DNA of 64,000 bases from Azorinus chamasolen (GCA_963576725.1 OY755241.1:80790153-80854152); one strand, 5' to 3'. Counted from the first letter of the stretch, positions 1 to 10,520 are shown. Numbers and translations are program-made. Notes: generated by a model not told the origin, from the sequence alone.

Positions 1-3000
1 AGCATATAACATATGATAAGGAGGCTACTAGTAGCTTTAATTCGAAAGTTAGATTTATATCTGAATTAAATTGGATCAAAAAATTGCAAACACCTTTTCC
101 TTTAGGACTGAATGATAATATTTACCAGACTGGAAATATTTCAAAAGAACCAGATATAGATATTTTTTCAATTTTTTCTATACGAAATTGCAAATCTCGA
201 TCACATGGCATTCACAAAAATGGTAATATTAAACGAAAATCTCGTTTGAAAACGACAATCTCGTTTGAAAACGACTCTTCTTGATCTACATACTTTACGT
301 CTAACTTCTGGCAAACATGCCATGCTTTCTAGACTTTCCTCCTTATCTATATGTTCATGAAAAGAAATTGACGAGCAAGCCGATAAAACTATTTTTAGAT
401 CAGATCCTCTCATAGGAACGGCTAGTTTGATACAAAGCTTTACTCTACATGTTCTCAGACCGCACATTGACAAATTATCTGAACACCAAAGATTCTTCTT
501 GAAAATTCCTTTAATTAATAAAGGTATTGATTTTATTGACCTCCAAAGTATTTTAAGAGACAAATATGTAATAATTGACACTATTCCTAAATACTTTAAA
601 AATACAGAACCACCTATCATCTGCTACAAATATAACAAACCCATCAGAAATACAATTTTCAACTATAATAAAAGTGTGGCCGACCTTAATATTAATGATA
701 ATATTTCTGATAATTTAGATTGTGCCACCTAAAAATTTGCTATTCTCCGGATGGTCATGTGATTACTGGTAATTTTGAGATAATTAAAGATAAACGTTTA
801 CGATCTCTTTTGAATAAAGGTCCCAAATATAGAATACCATCCATGATTTTAACTCTTGTCGAGTTCAGATTGCGGAGGCTTTACAAAATTTTAGTATTAA
901 ATGGTGTCGAAGAGAACATGTTAAGTCTAATGCTCTTTCTAGAAAAAACTAATTTTTGATATTATTGATAAACGCATTTCCTTTTATAGCTCTAATAAAC
1001 ACCTTCTTCCACCTAAACCTAGATTTTCTTTTAGACATCTTAGAAAGGGTTACAGGATTTCCATTCAAAATACGTTTTGTCCTTGCTGATAAGGCATCGA
1101 ATAATGTGATTAGTATTTGACGATTACATTATATCGATGTCTTGAAGCAGGAAATTATTAATACCAAGTCATACATTTCAGTTAGAACTGACGAAAAGAC
1201 CATCGTTTCAGACCATGTCAAAAAGTGTGAACAACTTGGAACCGATATTACAATTACACAAAATAAACTTCCTACAATGTATTGGTTACCAAAACTACAT
1301 AAAAACCATATAAAGCGCGTTTCATTGCAAATTCTAGTTCATGTACAACTACAAAATTGTCTATACTTTTGACTTCTTGTTTAACGAAGGTAAAGGAACA
1401 TGTAAGGTTCTACTGTGATAAGACTTATGACAATTCTGGAATAAATCTCTTCTGGTCTATTAAGAACTCTTCAGAAGTCTTAAACAAACTTAAGAACAAA
1501 AGGTATCTTGCATCCACTGGAAGCACGTACGATTTTTCTACTCTGTACACAACTCTTCCTCATATTTTAATTAAAGATAAGCTTACTAACTTAATCCAGA
1601 AAGTATTTGCCCGGGAAAAAAACATCATTCTTGGCATGTAATGCTGAAAAAGCTTTCTTTACTGACGAGCAAATGAAATATTACACCAATTGGACTTGCT
1701 CAGAAGTTTGCGAATCATTAACCTTTGTTTTGGATAACATATTTGTACGTTATGGGAATGCTATATACCGTCAGGTAATTGGTATTCCCATGGGTACGAA
1801 TTGTGCACCACTTGTCGCAGATTTGTTTTTGTACTGCTATGAGAGAGATTTCATGTTGCGGTTGAATCCTCAAACACAAGAAGATGTTATAAAAGCCTTC
1901 AATGAAACTTGTCGATATTTGGATGATATTTTTAACTTAGATAACCCTTTCTTTGATGCTCTGATTCCTACAATTTATCCTAAAGAACTCAAATTGAATA
2001 AAACTAACCCGTCCGACAATTATGCAGCGTTTCTTGATCTCGACCTTAAAATTGATAATAGAATGATTTCTTCTAAAATATATGACAAAAGAGATGATTT
2101 TGATTTTAATATTATTAATTGTCCTCATCTTGACGGGGATGTTCTCCGTGCTCCATCTTATGGGGTTTATATATCTCAACTTATTCGTTTTGGTAGAGCT
2201 TGTTCATCTATTGACGATTTTAACAGTCGAAATCTCATTTTAACTGACAAACTGCTTAAGCAAGGATATAGATACCATAAACTAAGAAAAACTTTTTCTA
2301 AATTTTACTATCGAAATCTCTCGCTTATTGGCAAGTACCAATCTAATCTCAAGGAGCTTCTGCGACACGGTGTTTCACATCCTGAATTTTATGGTGATGT
2401 GATTTACAAACTTCGTAAAATTATTGGACATACCCATTTTCTCACTTTGTGCATCAAATATGTTAAAACAATCATTAAAAAGGGATATGATCCTGTAGTA
2501 CTACAACAAACTGCATGTTTGGTTGTCAACCCTTTTACAGTTGGCAATCACGCTGGCCTCTTTGCATGTACGCCGACAAGACAGGTTTAGTACTCTATGA
2601 AGGCGACCTCTTAAATCCAGAAATGGAATGAGAACGTCGGATATCTGTACTATTTCGTTTTTGTCGTACCCTTTATTACTTTTCTACAGTTACTCTGTTT
2701 GCAGCTCAATCATTGAGTACACTAGCGATAAGTGGATACAGTGTGTTCACTTAAATATATTCGTTATACATGCACTTTACTACTGTATTTACCGTCGCGG
2801 TTGTTGTAGATTAGTCGGAGAGGGGATACGTTTATTCACACTGTTTGTCTTTTAGGGTGGGGATGGAATAAGTGTAAGGTTGGGCGCCCATAAACCGGTT
2901 TAATCCCCTAGTGACTTTTGTCACTGACCGTTCCCCCTATTGTATGTTTGTTTTGTCTTTGTGCGTCTCTTGATGTTTTTATAGTTATGTACATTTGCTG

Positions 3001-3082
3001 TTTCCTTGTGTTGCTGTTCGGGCGACTGTTTGTTCTGTATGTGGTGTTTCCTGCATGACTCATTTTTGTACTTTTACTTGTG
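1..3082 (+). mobile_element. Penelope-like retroelement, copy 1 (decayed, runs off left edge)
   Basis: A coding-region remnant with frameshifts: fragments at 427-732, 720-960, 1142-1372 and 1357-1641 lead into 1607-2590, which keeps the IGIPMGTNCAP and RYLDDIF reverse transcriptase motifs. Nucleotide similarity to copy 2 starts near 1074 and ends at 3082, after CATTTTTGTACTTTTACT, the shared 3' end. Bases 1-1070 show the upstream part missing from copy 2. A 3' UTR of about 490 nt holds a GTGACTTTTGTCAC hairpin at 2910-2923. Relative to copy 2, a block of about 19 nt after that hairpin is missing. Not coding-competent. Confidence 0.75.
1607..2590 (+). pseudogene. Penelope-type RT remnant in copy 1
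   Basis: The C-terminal two thirds of the RT, about 90% identical by eye to the intact 482-aa frame of copy 2, including IGIPMGTNCAP and RYLDDIF. It is separated by a one-base frameshift near 1610-1620 (extra A in an A run) from the 1357-1641 fragment, and by another lesion near 1310 from the 1142-1372 fragment. It cannot encode full-length RT. Confidence 0.7.
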
Positions 3083-3128
3083 ATTTTATCAATCTATCGA
3101 GAAACTGTTGACCGAGTGTCAAACAGCT

Positions 3129-3350
3129 TGAACCCTTTCCTCTATGTAAGCGCATTTTGACGCATCTTCAAACAGAGTAGACCCATAGGAGCCGTCTGAT
3201 CAGGGCCTTATGGTGTAATATAGATCTGACTCTACAGCTTCTTCCAGAGCCAAAATGTCATGTGTCTATAAGCCATTATAAAAATAATCTTATTAATATT
3301 TTTGACGCAATTATTTCCTAAATGAATATTCATCAGGGAACGGGTTAATC
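3129..3350. mobile_element. MITE family A (CCCTTTCC ends)
   Basis: Starts with AACCCTTTCCTC and ends in GGGAACGGGTTAA. It contains the arm CAAACAGAGTAGACCC plus AGGAGCCGTCTGATCAGG (one hairpin arm shortened) and the family tail with CTAATTAATATTCATG-like sequence. The left TTAA is mutated, the right one kept. Confidence 0.65.
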
Positions 3351-3423
3351 CTGGTGAGACATTTCATTTTAATCAAGCTTACTTACAAATAACAATCATG
3401 TTGCGCTTAGCATGAAACAACTA

Positions 3424-3546
3424 CATTAGCCTAGCTTGAGTCTGAGATCATTCTCAAGCATCTGAGTAGTCAGAGACTGAGCTTGTTCAGAATCTCACCA
3501 ATCAGATACCTGAAAATGATCTCAGACTCGGAAGTTTTATAACCTC
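3424..3546. mobile_element. Diverged fold-back element, family C
   Basis: TAGCTTGAGTCTGAGATCAT and its inverted counterpart ATGATCTCAGACTCGG flank a degenerate core. The arms match the AGTTGAGTCTGAGTTCGTTC arms of the better-preserved family C copies at 4532, 57102 and 61290, with more mismatches, so this is an older copy. Confidence 0.5.
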
Positions 3547-3559
3547 AGACGCTGGTCAC

Positions 3560-4370
3560 ATTGTAAACTGAATGTTCAAGCATATTCCCATTTACTCCAT
3601 AAATATGCCTTTCTATGCATTTGCAAACAGCAGACACTGATCAAACGGCTCTTTTTGTATTTTATAACAGGGGTGTATCAGGCAAATTAAACAGATAGTT
3701 TGGATTCAGATAAGACATGTGACTAGATAATAAGTCAGAGGTTAAAGGTTATACAACTTTTGTGTCTGAGTTCAATCTCAAGTATCTAATTTGTGTCGAT
3801 TCTAAAGATTTCCATTATCTGGACTACTGTACAGTCCCTTGACCCTTTCCCTGTTTAATATTCATGGAAAAAATTAATGACACCATGAGTATTTATTAGA
3901 TTAATTTTTAAAATATCATATCAACAGAGACCATTTTGGCTCCTAACCATTTTTCTGTTTGAATATTCATATAAGAAAATATGGCATCATGGATATTTAT
4001 AAGCTTAATTCTGATATCGGCTTATATACAAAGAACGGTTTTGTTTTGGCAGGAGCTGTTCAGTCATATCTATTATGTGCAGAGCAGACCCCGACCAGAC
4101 GACTCCTACAAGAGCTGTTTGATCTGGACCAACTCTATTTGCAAATGCATGTAAAGGAGTTTATATGAAATACAGGATTCACATATATATTGTCACTGAC
4201 CTCTTGTGGCTAGGTTAATGAGGTATTTTGTATCATTCTATGTTTAGAAAATTAGATCATTATTGGTATTCTTACTCCTTGGAACTACAATACGAGTGTA
4301 TGAATAGTCTTAAAAGGTACGCTGTAGAGCAGATTTAAATCCTTGAAGCGATATAGAAGACTGCAGAGAT
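3560..4370. mobile_element. Overlapping partial family A MITEs
   Basis: Fragments: 3590-3665 (CTCCATAAATATGCCTTTC, then CAAACAGCAGACACTGATC) and 3839-4170, which reads from ACCCTTTCCCTG through ATTCATGGAAAAAATTAATG to a hairpin AGAGCAGACCCCGACCAGA ... GAGCTGTTTGATCTGGACC. The remainder to 4370 is AT-rich with no gene seen. Confidence 0.5.
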
Positions 4371-4538
4371 ACAGATAAGGATGCGTACCCAAATACTAAA
4401 ATCGTCATTTCCCAGCAATCCCTATACTGTGATCATTCTTTAGAATCGCTGATTCTAAAGAGTCGTCAGAGTATAGGGTTTGGTGGAGAAATAAAGGCAT
4501 TTTTCATGAAAATATTTTAATTTACACGTCTTATCTGG
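4371..4538. mobile_element. MITE family G (AGATAAGGATGCGTA ends)
   Basis: Inverted ends CAGATAAGGATGCGTAC and TTTACACGTCTTATCTGG. The core hairpin is ATCCCTATACTGTGATCATTC ending in AGTATAGGGTTTGG with GATTCTAAAGAGT at the apex. The right end touches the start of a family C element. Confidence 0.65.
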
Positions 4539-4704
4539 GTCAATGCTTATAAAACGTATAGTTGAGTCTGAGTTCGTTCTCAAGTTTTTGATTGATCAGA
4601 TTTGAGCCAAAGGCTCAAATCTGACCAATCAAACGCTTGAGAACTTAATTCTGACCAATCAAAAGCTTGAGAACGAAACTCAGACTCAACTAAAAGCTTT
4701 ATAA
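4532..4704. mobile_element. MITE family C, truncated next to exon 10
   Basis: Left end GGGTCAATGCTTATAAA; arms AGTTGAGTCTGAGTTCG and CGAAACTCAGACTCAACT; internal CAGATTTGAGCCAAAGGCTC hairpin with an extra partial arm repeat. The right end stops at CTTTATAA and lacks the terminal GCATGGACCC seen in other copies; the exon 10 donor lies six bases on. Confidence 0.75.
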
Positions 4705-4708
4705 TCAC

Positions 4709-4863
4709 CTCTACATTGTTGACGGAGCATTCTGGTGGGTTACACTCTAGAATGGCCTGGTTGTTGAGAAGGAACTTCTCCTTGATTTCGTCTATTGCAT
4801 CCACGCATGGTCCTTCATAATGATACTTAACATCACCTACAAACTCTGTACCAGCTCTAGATG
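4709..4863 (-). CDS. Exon 10: SVEP1-like Cys segment after the last sushi
   Basis: A 155-nt exon entering in phase 1 after CTGTTTTGTTTCACAG and ending in phase 0 at GAG/GTGATT. With the split codon it reads IPDCVEA-A-SRAGTEFVGD, then YHYEGPCVDAIDEIKEKF and ILECNPPECSVNNVE. The spacing (sushi-end Cys, about 20 residues, Y/F-x-A-x-x-Cys, acidic helix) resembles the region linking the HYR/sushi block of SVEP1 to its ephrin-receptor-like Cys repeats. That comparison is from memory of the family and is an inference. Only six intronic bases separate the exon end from the truncated terminus of a MITE. Later exons would lie off the left edge. Confidence 0.6.
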
Positions 4864-4951
4864 CTGTGAAACAAAACAGACTAAATATGACAGTAACATC
4901 CGCGATATTACTAACATTCATACACGTGCCAATAGTAAATGTAGGGTGACA

Positions 4952-5139
4952 GTACAAAAATGAGTCATGCAGGAAATACCACATACAGAACAAACAGCCG
5001 CCCGAACAGCAACACAAGGAAACAGCAAATATACACAACTACAAAAACATCAAGAGACGCACAAAGATAAAACAAACATACAATAGGGGGAAGATGGAAG
5101 TACCGCCTTGGAACGGTCAGTGACAAAAGTCACTGGGGG
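4952..5139 (-). mobile_element. Short PLE 3' fragment
   Basis: The reverse complement of the last ~190 nt of the PLE 3' UTR. It begins at the same 3' terminus (AGTACAAAAATGAG) and stops directly after the CAGTGACAAAAGTCACTG hairpin. It is followed immediately by a truncated palindromic MITE (5142-5275). Its left edge is close to the pyrimidine-rich acceptor region of exon 10. Confidence 0.7.
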
Positions 5140-5141
5140 AG

Positions 5142-5275
5142 TCACACAGGAAGCTCCTCTAGGAGCTTTCTGTGTGACTTTCATCCTGCATTAAGCAGCC
5201 ACCTGCCTACAAAGACAAAAATCCTCATCAGTAAAATTTCGTAGTATCGAGTTATTTTTACTGTATCCTGCTTAA
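5142..5275. mobile_element. Palindromic MITE family E, left part missing
   Basis: GAAGCTCCTCTAGGAGCTTTC apex, one full arm (GACTTTCATCCTGCATTAAG, CAGCCACCTGCCT) and the right terminal part ending TTTTTACTGTA. The left arm is cut at GTCACACAG, where the PLE fragment begins. Confidence 0.65.
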
Positions 5276-5340
5276 AATGGATCACTGTAGCAGGCTGGTA
5301 CAACTCTGATCATTTACCGGTTCACCTCACATAAATACGC

Positions 5341-5474
5341 ATGTATATGCCTTTGCAAACATAGTAGACTCAAATTAGACGGCTCCCATTATATTGATTA
5401 CATCAAGGTCTACTCTTTTTGCTTATGCAAAAATATAGATATGTCTCTACAGTGCCTGCCAAATTCATACATTC
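5341..5474. repeat. Partial family A hairpin
   Basis: CGCATGTATATGCCTTTGC, CAAACATAGTAGACTCAAAT and TCAAGGTCTACTCTTTTTGC form the family A fold-back with a degenerate apex. Both termini are missing. Confidence 0.45.
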
Positions 5475-5963
5475 TTAACCCTTCGCTTGCTATTCACGTC
5501 AATATACCTACCTGTAAATAGTGAAGACCCTGCAAGAGCTGTCTCATCAGGGTCTGCACTATTTACAAATTCTGAAGGGTTGTGATCCCCCGAAAGCACA
5601 AATTGCAACACAAAAAGAAAAAAATGCAGACTCGGTTTTATTGAGTCTGTTCATGAGCAGTAATTGAAAGTGCAACACTGCTCACGCCCCCTAGCACCGG
5701 CTTAAGCGATATTCAATTTTCAGAACAAGAAGTACTGAAATTCATGATCTCGAAGGATCAGAAGGTATAACAACACTGAGAATGAAGTACGGGGCGACGT
5801 TTTACGGCCGCCACACAAGCAAGTTGATTGTGCAACCAGTACACACCACGGCAGTGATTGCACAGCGAAATAATTGTACACAGTGAAGATATATGTAATT
5901 ATACAACAGGGCATGGGTAAAGAAGGAGAAATGTATTTTAAAATTCAGCAAGTGAAGGGTTAA
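5475..5963. mobile_element. MITE family D (CCCTTCGCTTGC) with a foreign insert
   Basis: TTAA at 5475-5478 then CCCTTCGCTTGCTATTC; end AAGTGAAGGGTTAA at 5950-5963. The core hairpin GTAAATAGTGAAGACCC / GGGTCTGCACTATTTAC is present but the copy is about 240 bp longer than other D elements. The extra sequence (about 5572-5815) has no counterpart in the other D copies and includes its own GACTCGGTTTTATTGAGTC hairpin. Confidence 0.7.
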
Positions 5964-6119
5964 GTTTATGTGCAAATTATAAAATAATCTAATTAATATC
6001 CATGATAAATATGTAGAGAGTAAAGGGTTAAAATCCTTCTTGACAATGCTTTTTCCACTTCTTTTCAACCAATACCTTCACAAAACACATCTTCACGCAT
6101 TTGCGGACAGAGTTGACGC

Positions 6120-6260
6120 AGATCAGATGGCCCTTATCATTTGGACAAGTCTGGTTTAAACTTCAGGTTTGGACAAGTCTTGTTTCAACTACTGATTTGG
6201 ACAAGTCTGGTTTCAACGACAGATTTGGACAAGTCCGCTTAGCTATATTACATTTGACAA
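6120..6260 (+). repeat. Short tandem repeat downstream of exon 9
   Basis: Four or five units of about 29-31 bp containing TTTGGACAAGTCTGGTTTCAAC, at 6140-6240. It begins 35 bp beyond the exon 9 donor in the intron. Confidence 0.6.
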
Positions 6261-6274
6261 ATGTACATCTTTAC

Positions 6275-6484
6275 CTGCTTCTACACAGTCTGGAATCTCA
6301 TCACTTATGTGCCAGACCCCAGAGTCCCCACACACAACCAATCCTTGGTGGATCTTGGAACCCTTAAAGTCATTCACTGTATAACCATTTTGGCACAGCA
6401 TCTGGCAGTACCTCCCATATTGCCAGATGTCACAGGCCAACGCCCCATTGTCTGGAGACCGGAGGTCAGGACACACGCTCGTCT
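6275..6484 (-). CDS. Exon 9: sushi/CCP domain 4
   Basis: A 210-nt phase 1-1 exon; AG at 6486-6485, donor GCAG/GTAAAG. It encodes SVCPDLRSPDNGALACD, then YGRYCQMLCQNGYTV, VVCGDSGVW and IPDCVEA. Six Cys, the NG after the first loop and G-V-W before the last Cys are CCP features. SVEP1 has a comparable sushi after its HYR pair ending in a W-P-D-C motif (family knowledge). Diverged copies of the AG-proximal sequence recur at 6510-6545, suggesting a short local duplication over the acceptor. Confidence 0.82.
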
Positions 6485-6584
6485 CTAAAGAATAAAAAAA
6501 ATATATGTCAATGGAGGTCGGGACACATGTTCGTCTCTAAGAATAAAACACTATTAAACATGCCAATGTTACATAACTGGAAAG

Positions 6585-6823
6585 CAATCATTACGCCTTT
6601 CTACGACTTTGCAAACAGAGTAGACCTAGATCAGATAGCTTCTGTATTTTCCGTCTGATCTGGGTCTGTTTGTTTATGATATACTATATACATGTATATG
6701 AGTCTATACAGTTTCTGACATGACCAAACATTCCCGTGTCCATGATCTATTTTAACAATTGGTCTAATTAATATTCATAAGGTCATCATTACTCATATAG
6801 TTCTTCATCGAGTAAAGGGTTAA
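6585..6823. mobile_element. MITE family A
   Basis: ACGCCTTTCTACGACTTTGC, hairpin CAAACAGAGTAGACCTAG / CGTCTGATCTGGGTCTG, the conserved GTCTAATTAATATTCATA tract, and right end GTAAAGGGTTAA (TTAA 6820-6823). The left terminus is degraded. Confidence 0.6.
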
Positions 6824-6944
6824 TACCTCACTGTAACTTTAGTTTCTGAAATTAAAACAAATGTTTCCTAGGTCAGTATAATATTCCTCTCTGAAGTTAG
6901 AAGATTGATTTAACACTTATACTAAGCACAACATGTCTCGCATT

Positions 6945-7550
6945 TGCAAACAGTTTGTATCCATATGAAATGCCGAGTAACTCGGCATCTCATCAGGATC
7001 CAAGCTATTTGCTTCTTGGCCAATAGTTTCGCATAATTTCAGCCAACTGGATAACTTTTTTAAAAAAAAATAAATAAAAAAATATTGCAATGAAAGTTTT
7101 AGATGAAAAATATTGATAGCATTCAGACATCAGTTTAGTTTAATTTATGAAATTAAAATAATTGTTTCACACATCAGTATAATATGAAATTAGAAATATT
7201 AATAGTAGCCTCTCACATTTACCCTTCTTGTGATATTAAAAATTGCAATTGCAATCTTTTTTAACCCTTGCTGAATTTTAAAATACAAATCTCCTTCTTT
7301 ACCTATGCCCTGTTGTATAATTACATATATTTTCACTGTGGTGTGCACTTGTTGCACAATCAACTTGTAAATAGTGCAGACCCTGATGAGAAAGCTCCGG
7401 TAGGTATATTGACGTGAATAGCAAGCGAAGGGTTAAAATATTATCCAGTTGGTTGAAAGTTTGAGAAACAATTGGCTCAGCGGCTTCTTGGATTCTGATG
7501 AGACATCGAGTTACTCGGCGTCTCATCTGGATCCAAACTGTTTGCAAATG
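6945..7550. mobile_element. Inverted family F hairpin pair enclosing a family D MITE
   Basis: Left hairpin 6947-7013 (CATTTGCAAACAGTTTG, GCCGAGTAACTCGGC apex) and right hairpin 7494-7548 (CGAGTTACTCGGCGTCTC, GATCCAAACTGTTTGCAAAT) lie in inverted orientation, each beside GCCAACTGGATAA / TTATCCAGTTGG. Between them is a D element with TTAA at 7261-7264 and 7433-7436. The outer pair could be one old fold-back element split by the D insertion. Confidence 0.55.
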
Positions 7551-7820
7551 TAAGTCAATGTGTGTATAGCACGTGTTCAAGCGCTTTTGAACGCACATAT
7601 CCTGTGTGAAAAAAGCGCTATATAAATGTTGTATAATAATAATAATAATGTGGAGATTCAAAAACGAATGTACATAACATAGATCTCCCCAGTCAGGTTT
7701 GACTGTAGACTGTCGACATGGCAAAGGCAATAATCCACTGTTACTGAATGCAAACCATACATCAGATGTACATGTACAAGTTCAACTTTTAATACTAGTC
7801 TACCAACGCCAGAGCTACAG
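7551..7820 (+). repeat. ATAA microsatellite with a GCGCTATATAAAT tail; otherwise nothing seen
   Basis: AAAAAGCGCTATATAAATG followed by (AAT)n at 7632-7649 resembles the 3' tail of a common invertebrate SINE or short element. No gene or further structure is recognised between here and 7820. Confidence 0.45.
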
Positions 7821-7996
7821 ATAAAGGCGCGTACTCAAATACTAAAATCACCATTTCTCCACCAAACCCTATAATGTGACCATCCTTTAGACTCGTCTCT
7901 TTGAGACGATTCTAACGAGTGGTCACAGTATAGATTTGGTGGAGAAATAAAGGAGCTATTCTTGAAAATGTTTGAATTTGCACATCTTATCTTGAC
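7820..7996. mobile_element. MITE family G
   Basis: Ends AGATAAAGGCGCGTACTC and GAATTTGCACATCTTATCT; core TTTCTCCACCAAACCCTATA ... TATAGATTTGGTGGAGAAAT, apex CGTCTCTTTGAGACG. Confidence 0.75.
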
Positions 7997-8099
7997 GTCT
8001 GACCGACGTTATACATGTTCATGACACAATGTCATTGTTTATACCTTTTTCTTTTGTGTTCGAATTGACTGACTGTTGCAGCCTGAACCCAGCTGAGAC

Positions 8100-8266
8100 G
8101 TTGAATACACTTTTGGTATTGGTAGAAACTGTAGTATCAGATATATTAAACTTTTACAAGCAAGCGGAGCAGAACCTGACCAGATGCCTCCAATAGGTGC
8201 CGTCCCATCTGGGACTGCTCTGTTTGCAAATGTGTGAAAATGCGTTTACATGAAGAAAAGGGTTAA
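8100..8266. mobile_element. MITE family A, right part
   Basis: TTGGTAGAAACTGTAGTATC, hairpin AGCGGAGCAGAACCTGACC / GGGACTGCTCTGTTTGC, and right end GAAGAAAAGGGTTAA (TTAA 8263-8266). The left terminal is not recognisable. Confidence 0.6.
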
Positions 8267-8338
8267 ATGACAGAATGCTTTTAACCATATACAAAAATTG
8301 ATTTTTTGTTTTATTTACAACATGCAACATATACTTAC

Positions 8339-8539
8339 GTTCACAGTAAGGCTGGTGGTTTCCAAAATTCCACAAGGCATAGTGATAGGTGGTTCCCTGC
8401 TTCTCGCACTTGGTCTCCAAGGAAAGATTGGTAGACGTTCCATTATCACAGGCAAACTCACAGATGGAGCCCAATATCCTACCAGTTGGGCACGTGACCG
8501 AGGTGTACGGCAATGGGTAAATAGTGGGACATCTTATCT
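8339..8539 (-). CDS. Exon 8: sushi/CCP domain 3
   Basis: A 201-nt phase 1-1 exon; acceptor TTTTTATCAG (AG 8541-8540), donor GAAC/GTAAGT. It encodes IRCPTIYPLPYTSVTCPT, then GSICEFACDNG, a further Cys (ETKCEKQG), a Trp-bearing loop (LWNFGNHQ) and the closing PYCER. The opening RCP and closing QPYC match exon 4, so exon 8 corresponds to exon 4 in the duplicated HYR-sushi-sushi block. Confidence 0.8.
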
Positions 8540-8710
8540 CTGATAAAAACAACAACAGTAAAATAAGAATGAGTCAGGGAAGTAGCTAATATGAAATACG
8601 CACTTATGCACGTATGTAACAGAAATCTGAAAAATACTATTATAATAGAATAAAGAAAGAAGGCTAAGTAATATAGGCCAATTGGAAGCTTAAACTCATG
8701 CCCGCGTACT

Positions 8711-8935
8711 ACAGTGCTCCCTCCCTATAACGGCCCTCTCAATAACGATTCCCTCCTTACAACAACGCATGTCACTGTTTCCGAAACAACAAAGCTCCAG
8801 AAACAACCTTTTTCCATTTTCTTTATGCCTCCATCAAAACCTATGTTGCGACCACTCTTTAGAACGATTCTAAAGAGTGGTCATAAAATAGGGTTTGATT
8901 GAGGCATAACGGTTCTAGTTCTCGAAATACACCTT
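8711..8935. mobile_element. MITE family H, left part, with a family G-type hairpin
   Basis: The terminus CAGTGCTCCCTCCCTATAAC matches the terminal repeats of the complete H copy at 60626-60975. The core CCTATGTTGCGACCACTC / GAGTGGTCATAAAATAGG is the hairpin also used by family G. The right terminus is missing; the sequence passes into a G-like CACCTTATCT end. Confidence 0.6.
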
Positions 8936-9173
8936 ATCTAGGGATCTGCAAACAAGCTAACACATACAATATTCGTATCCCAAAGTGTTTTTTGATGTTT
9001 TGCCCTATAATAAGCAACCATCTGCTTTTTAAGATAATGTCGTTTAAATACAGGTTCTACTGTATTTATAACCATATCGATTCTTAGTAGCTTCCTGCTA
9101 ATCTTATGTATATCCTACACTAAGCTACCATCTGTAGTAATATTCCAGAGATAGACTTCTTTCGCACTGTTGC

Positions 9174-9422
9174 TTAACCCTTTCCCTTACATTTTGTAAA
9201 CGCCTTCTCATGTATTTGCAATCAGAGTAGACCCAGATCATATAGGAGCCGTCTGATCAGGGTATGCTGCTCTGTTTGCTAATTAAACTTGATAGATCTG
9301 TTTCTTTGCTTTGTAAAATGGATACAATGTTCAATCTTCCATAGTTCATTTTAACTGTTTTGCCCATGTATATTCAGTAGGTATTGAAATTTCGAATAAA
9401 AATAGAACAGGGAAAGGGTTAA
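9174..9422. mobile_element. MITE family A, complete
   Basis: TTAA at 9174-9177 and 9419-9422 flank CCCTTTCCCTTAC and ACAGGGAAAGGG. It includes the CAATCAGAGTAGACCC hairpin and a tail with CAGTAGGTATTGAAATT. TTAA duplication plus CCC/GGG ends is the signature of piggyBac-type elements (family knowledge); the element encodes nothing. Confidence 0.8.
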
Positions 9423-9428
9423 GAAATA

Positions 9429-9635
9429 TTAACCCATTCCCTCATAGGCTTTAGATCCAACATCTTTGAATGAATTTACCAACAAAGAGCGTTTACTAGA
9501 ATTATGTAGTTCTGAAACCATTGTAATAAACAGAGCATTTGCTCCACAGGAGCAAATGCTCTATTTATCACAATGGTTTCAAAACGTGACTTTTACAGAG
9601 GCATAGAAAGGCGTATTCATGGAGGAAATGGTTAA
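9429..9635. mobile_element. MITE family B, complete
   Basis: TTAA at 9429-9432 and 9632-9635 flank CCCATTCCCTCATAGG and ATTCATGGAGGAAATGG. The core is an almost perfect palindrome (ACCATTGTAATAAACAGAGC, apex TTTGCTCCACAGGAGCAAA). It sits 7 bp from the family A element before it. Confidence 0.8.
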
Positions 9636-9756
9636 ACTGTAGTATACTTGTCTTGATATATTAAGACCCCTGTGAAAGAAAACAGAAATTCACATCCGTC
9701 ATTGTACAGAATTAATGAACACAGTTTTAAGAGTTTCTATATACATCAAGACTTAC

Positions 9757-9906
9757 GCTTGACTACAACTTTGAACTGACAGGTGGCGCTGTTTCCCGCA
9801 GGGTCCGTTGCTGTGTACGTGACGTAATGTTCACCTACGTCAAGATCAGTGCCAGATACTGCTTCAGATGTCTGTACAACTGTAACATCTCCGCTGTTGT
9901 CTATAG
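9757..9906 (-). CDS. Exon 7: second half of HYR domain 2
   Basis: A 150-nt phase 1-1 exon with AG at 9908-9907 and donor AAGC/GTAAGT. It encodes IDNSGDVTVVQTSEAVSG, then GEHYVTYTATDPAGNSATC and QFKVVVK. The T-x-V-x-Y-T-A-T-D-x-x-G-N-x-A-x-C motif is diagnostic of HYR domains and is better conserved here than in HYR 1. Joined to exon 6 the domain is complete; joined to exon 8 the split codon reads CAG. The complementary strand has no comparable open frame. Confidence 0.85.
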
Positions 9907-9909
9907 CTA

Positions 9910-10520
9910 CAAAACAGTTGACATCACAGATTCAACCAAGCAATAGTTAACCTAGTGACAAGCACATGAGCACAACATATTAATGTGTATAATTATTTTT
10001 CATTTGAATGGTGTTTCGGTCAAATCAATTTGCCGATGTTACATATATAAAACAACTAGGAAACAAATTGCACCGAGTCTCGTTCTTGAGCTGCCTGTCT
10101 CGCTTTGAACTGTTTTCATATGTATTCTTTACGCCTGATGTTGGAAAATCACTTATTGAATTACAACTACGGAAATCTTCGACATGATGATACATTACGT
10201 CAAGAATTGTGATTATTTTAAAGCAATGCTTTATATCAATATACTAATGAAACAAGCAAACATATTTGATAATATACCCCTTAGTTTTGAGTCTAGTAAT
10301 GAAACAGTCCACGTGTTTGAGAGTACCCCTCATAGACTTGTGTTTACAAATGAAACACGCGGATATATTTAAGAATATCCCTCTTAGTCTTGAGTCTACA
10401 ATATAAACACTCGGATATATTTAAAAATATCCCTCTTAGTCTTATGTCTTCTAATGAAAGAAGCAAACGTGTTTGAGAATAACCCACTTAGTTCTGTGTC
10501 TAATGTACTGACGCATTTAA
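9910..10520. other. Intron 6 sequence with weak local repeats
   Basis: No exon seen. From 10230 to 10500 four diverged units of about 75-80 bp recur, each with TATTTxAxAATATCCCTCTTAG and GTCTAxTAATGAAA; they look like a degenerate tandem repeat. Confidence 0.4.

Noticed and set aside
84..620. Frames on both strands at the left edge as separate genes.
   Set aside because: The segment is the decayed upstream part of PLE copy 1; plus-strand pieces follow its frame with breaks and the minus-strand frame is a shadow.
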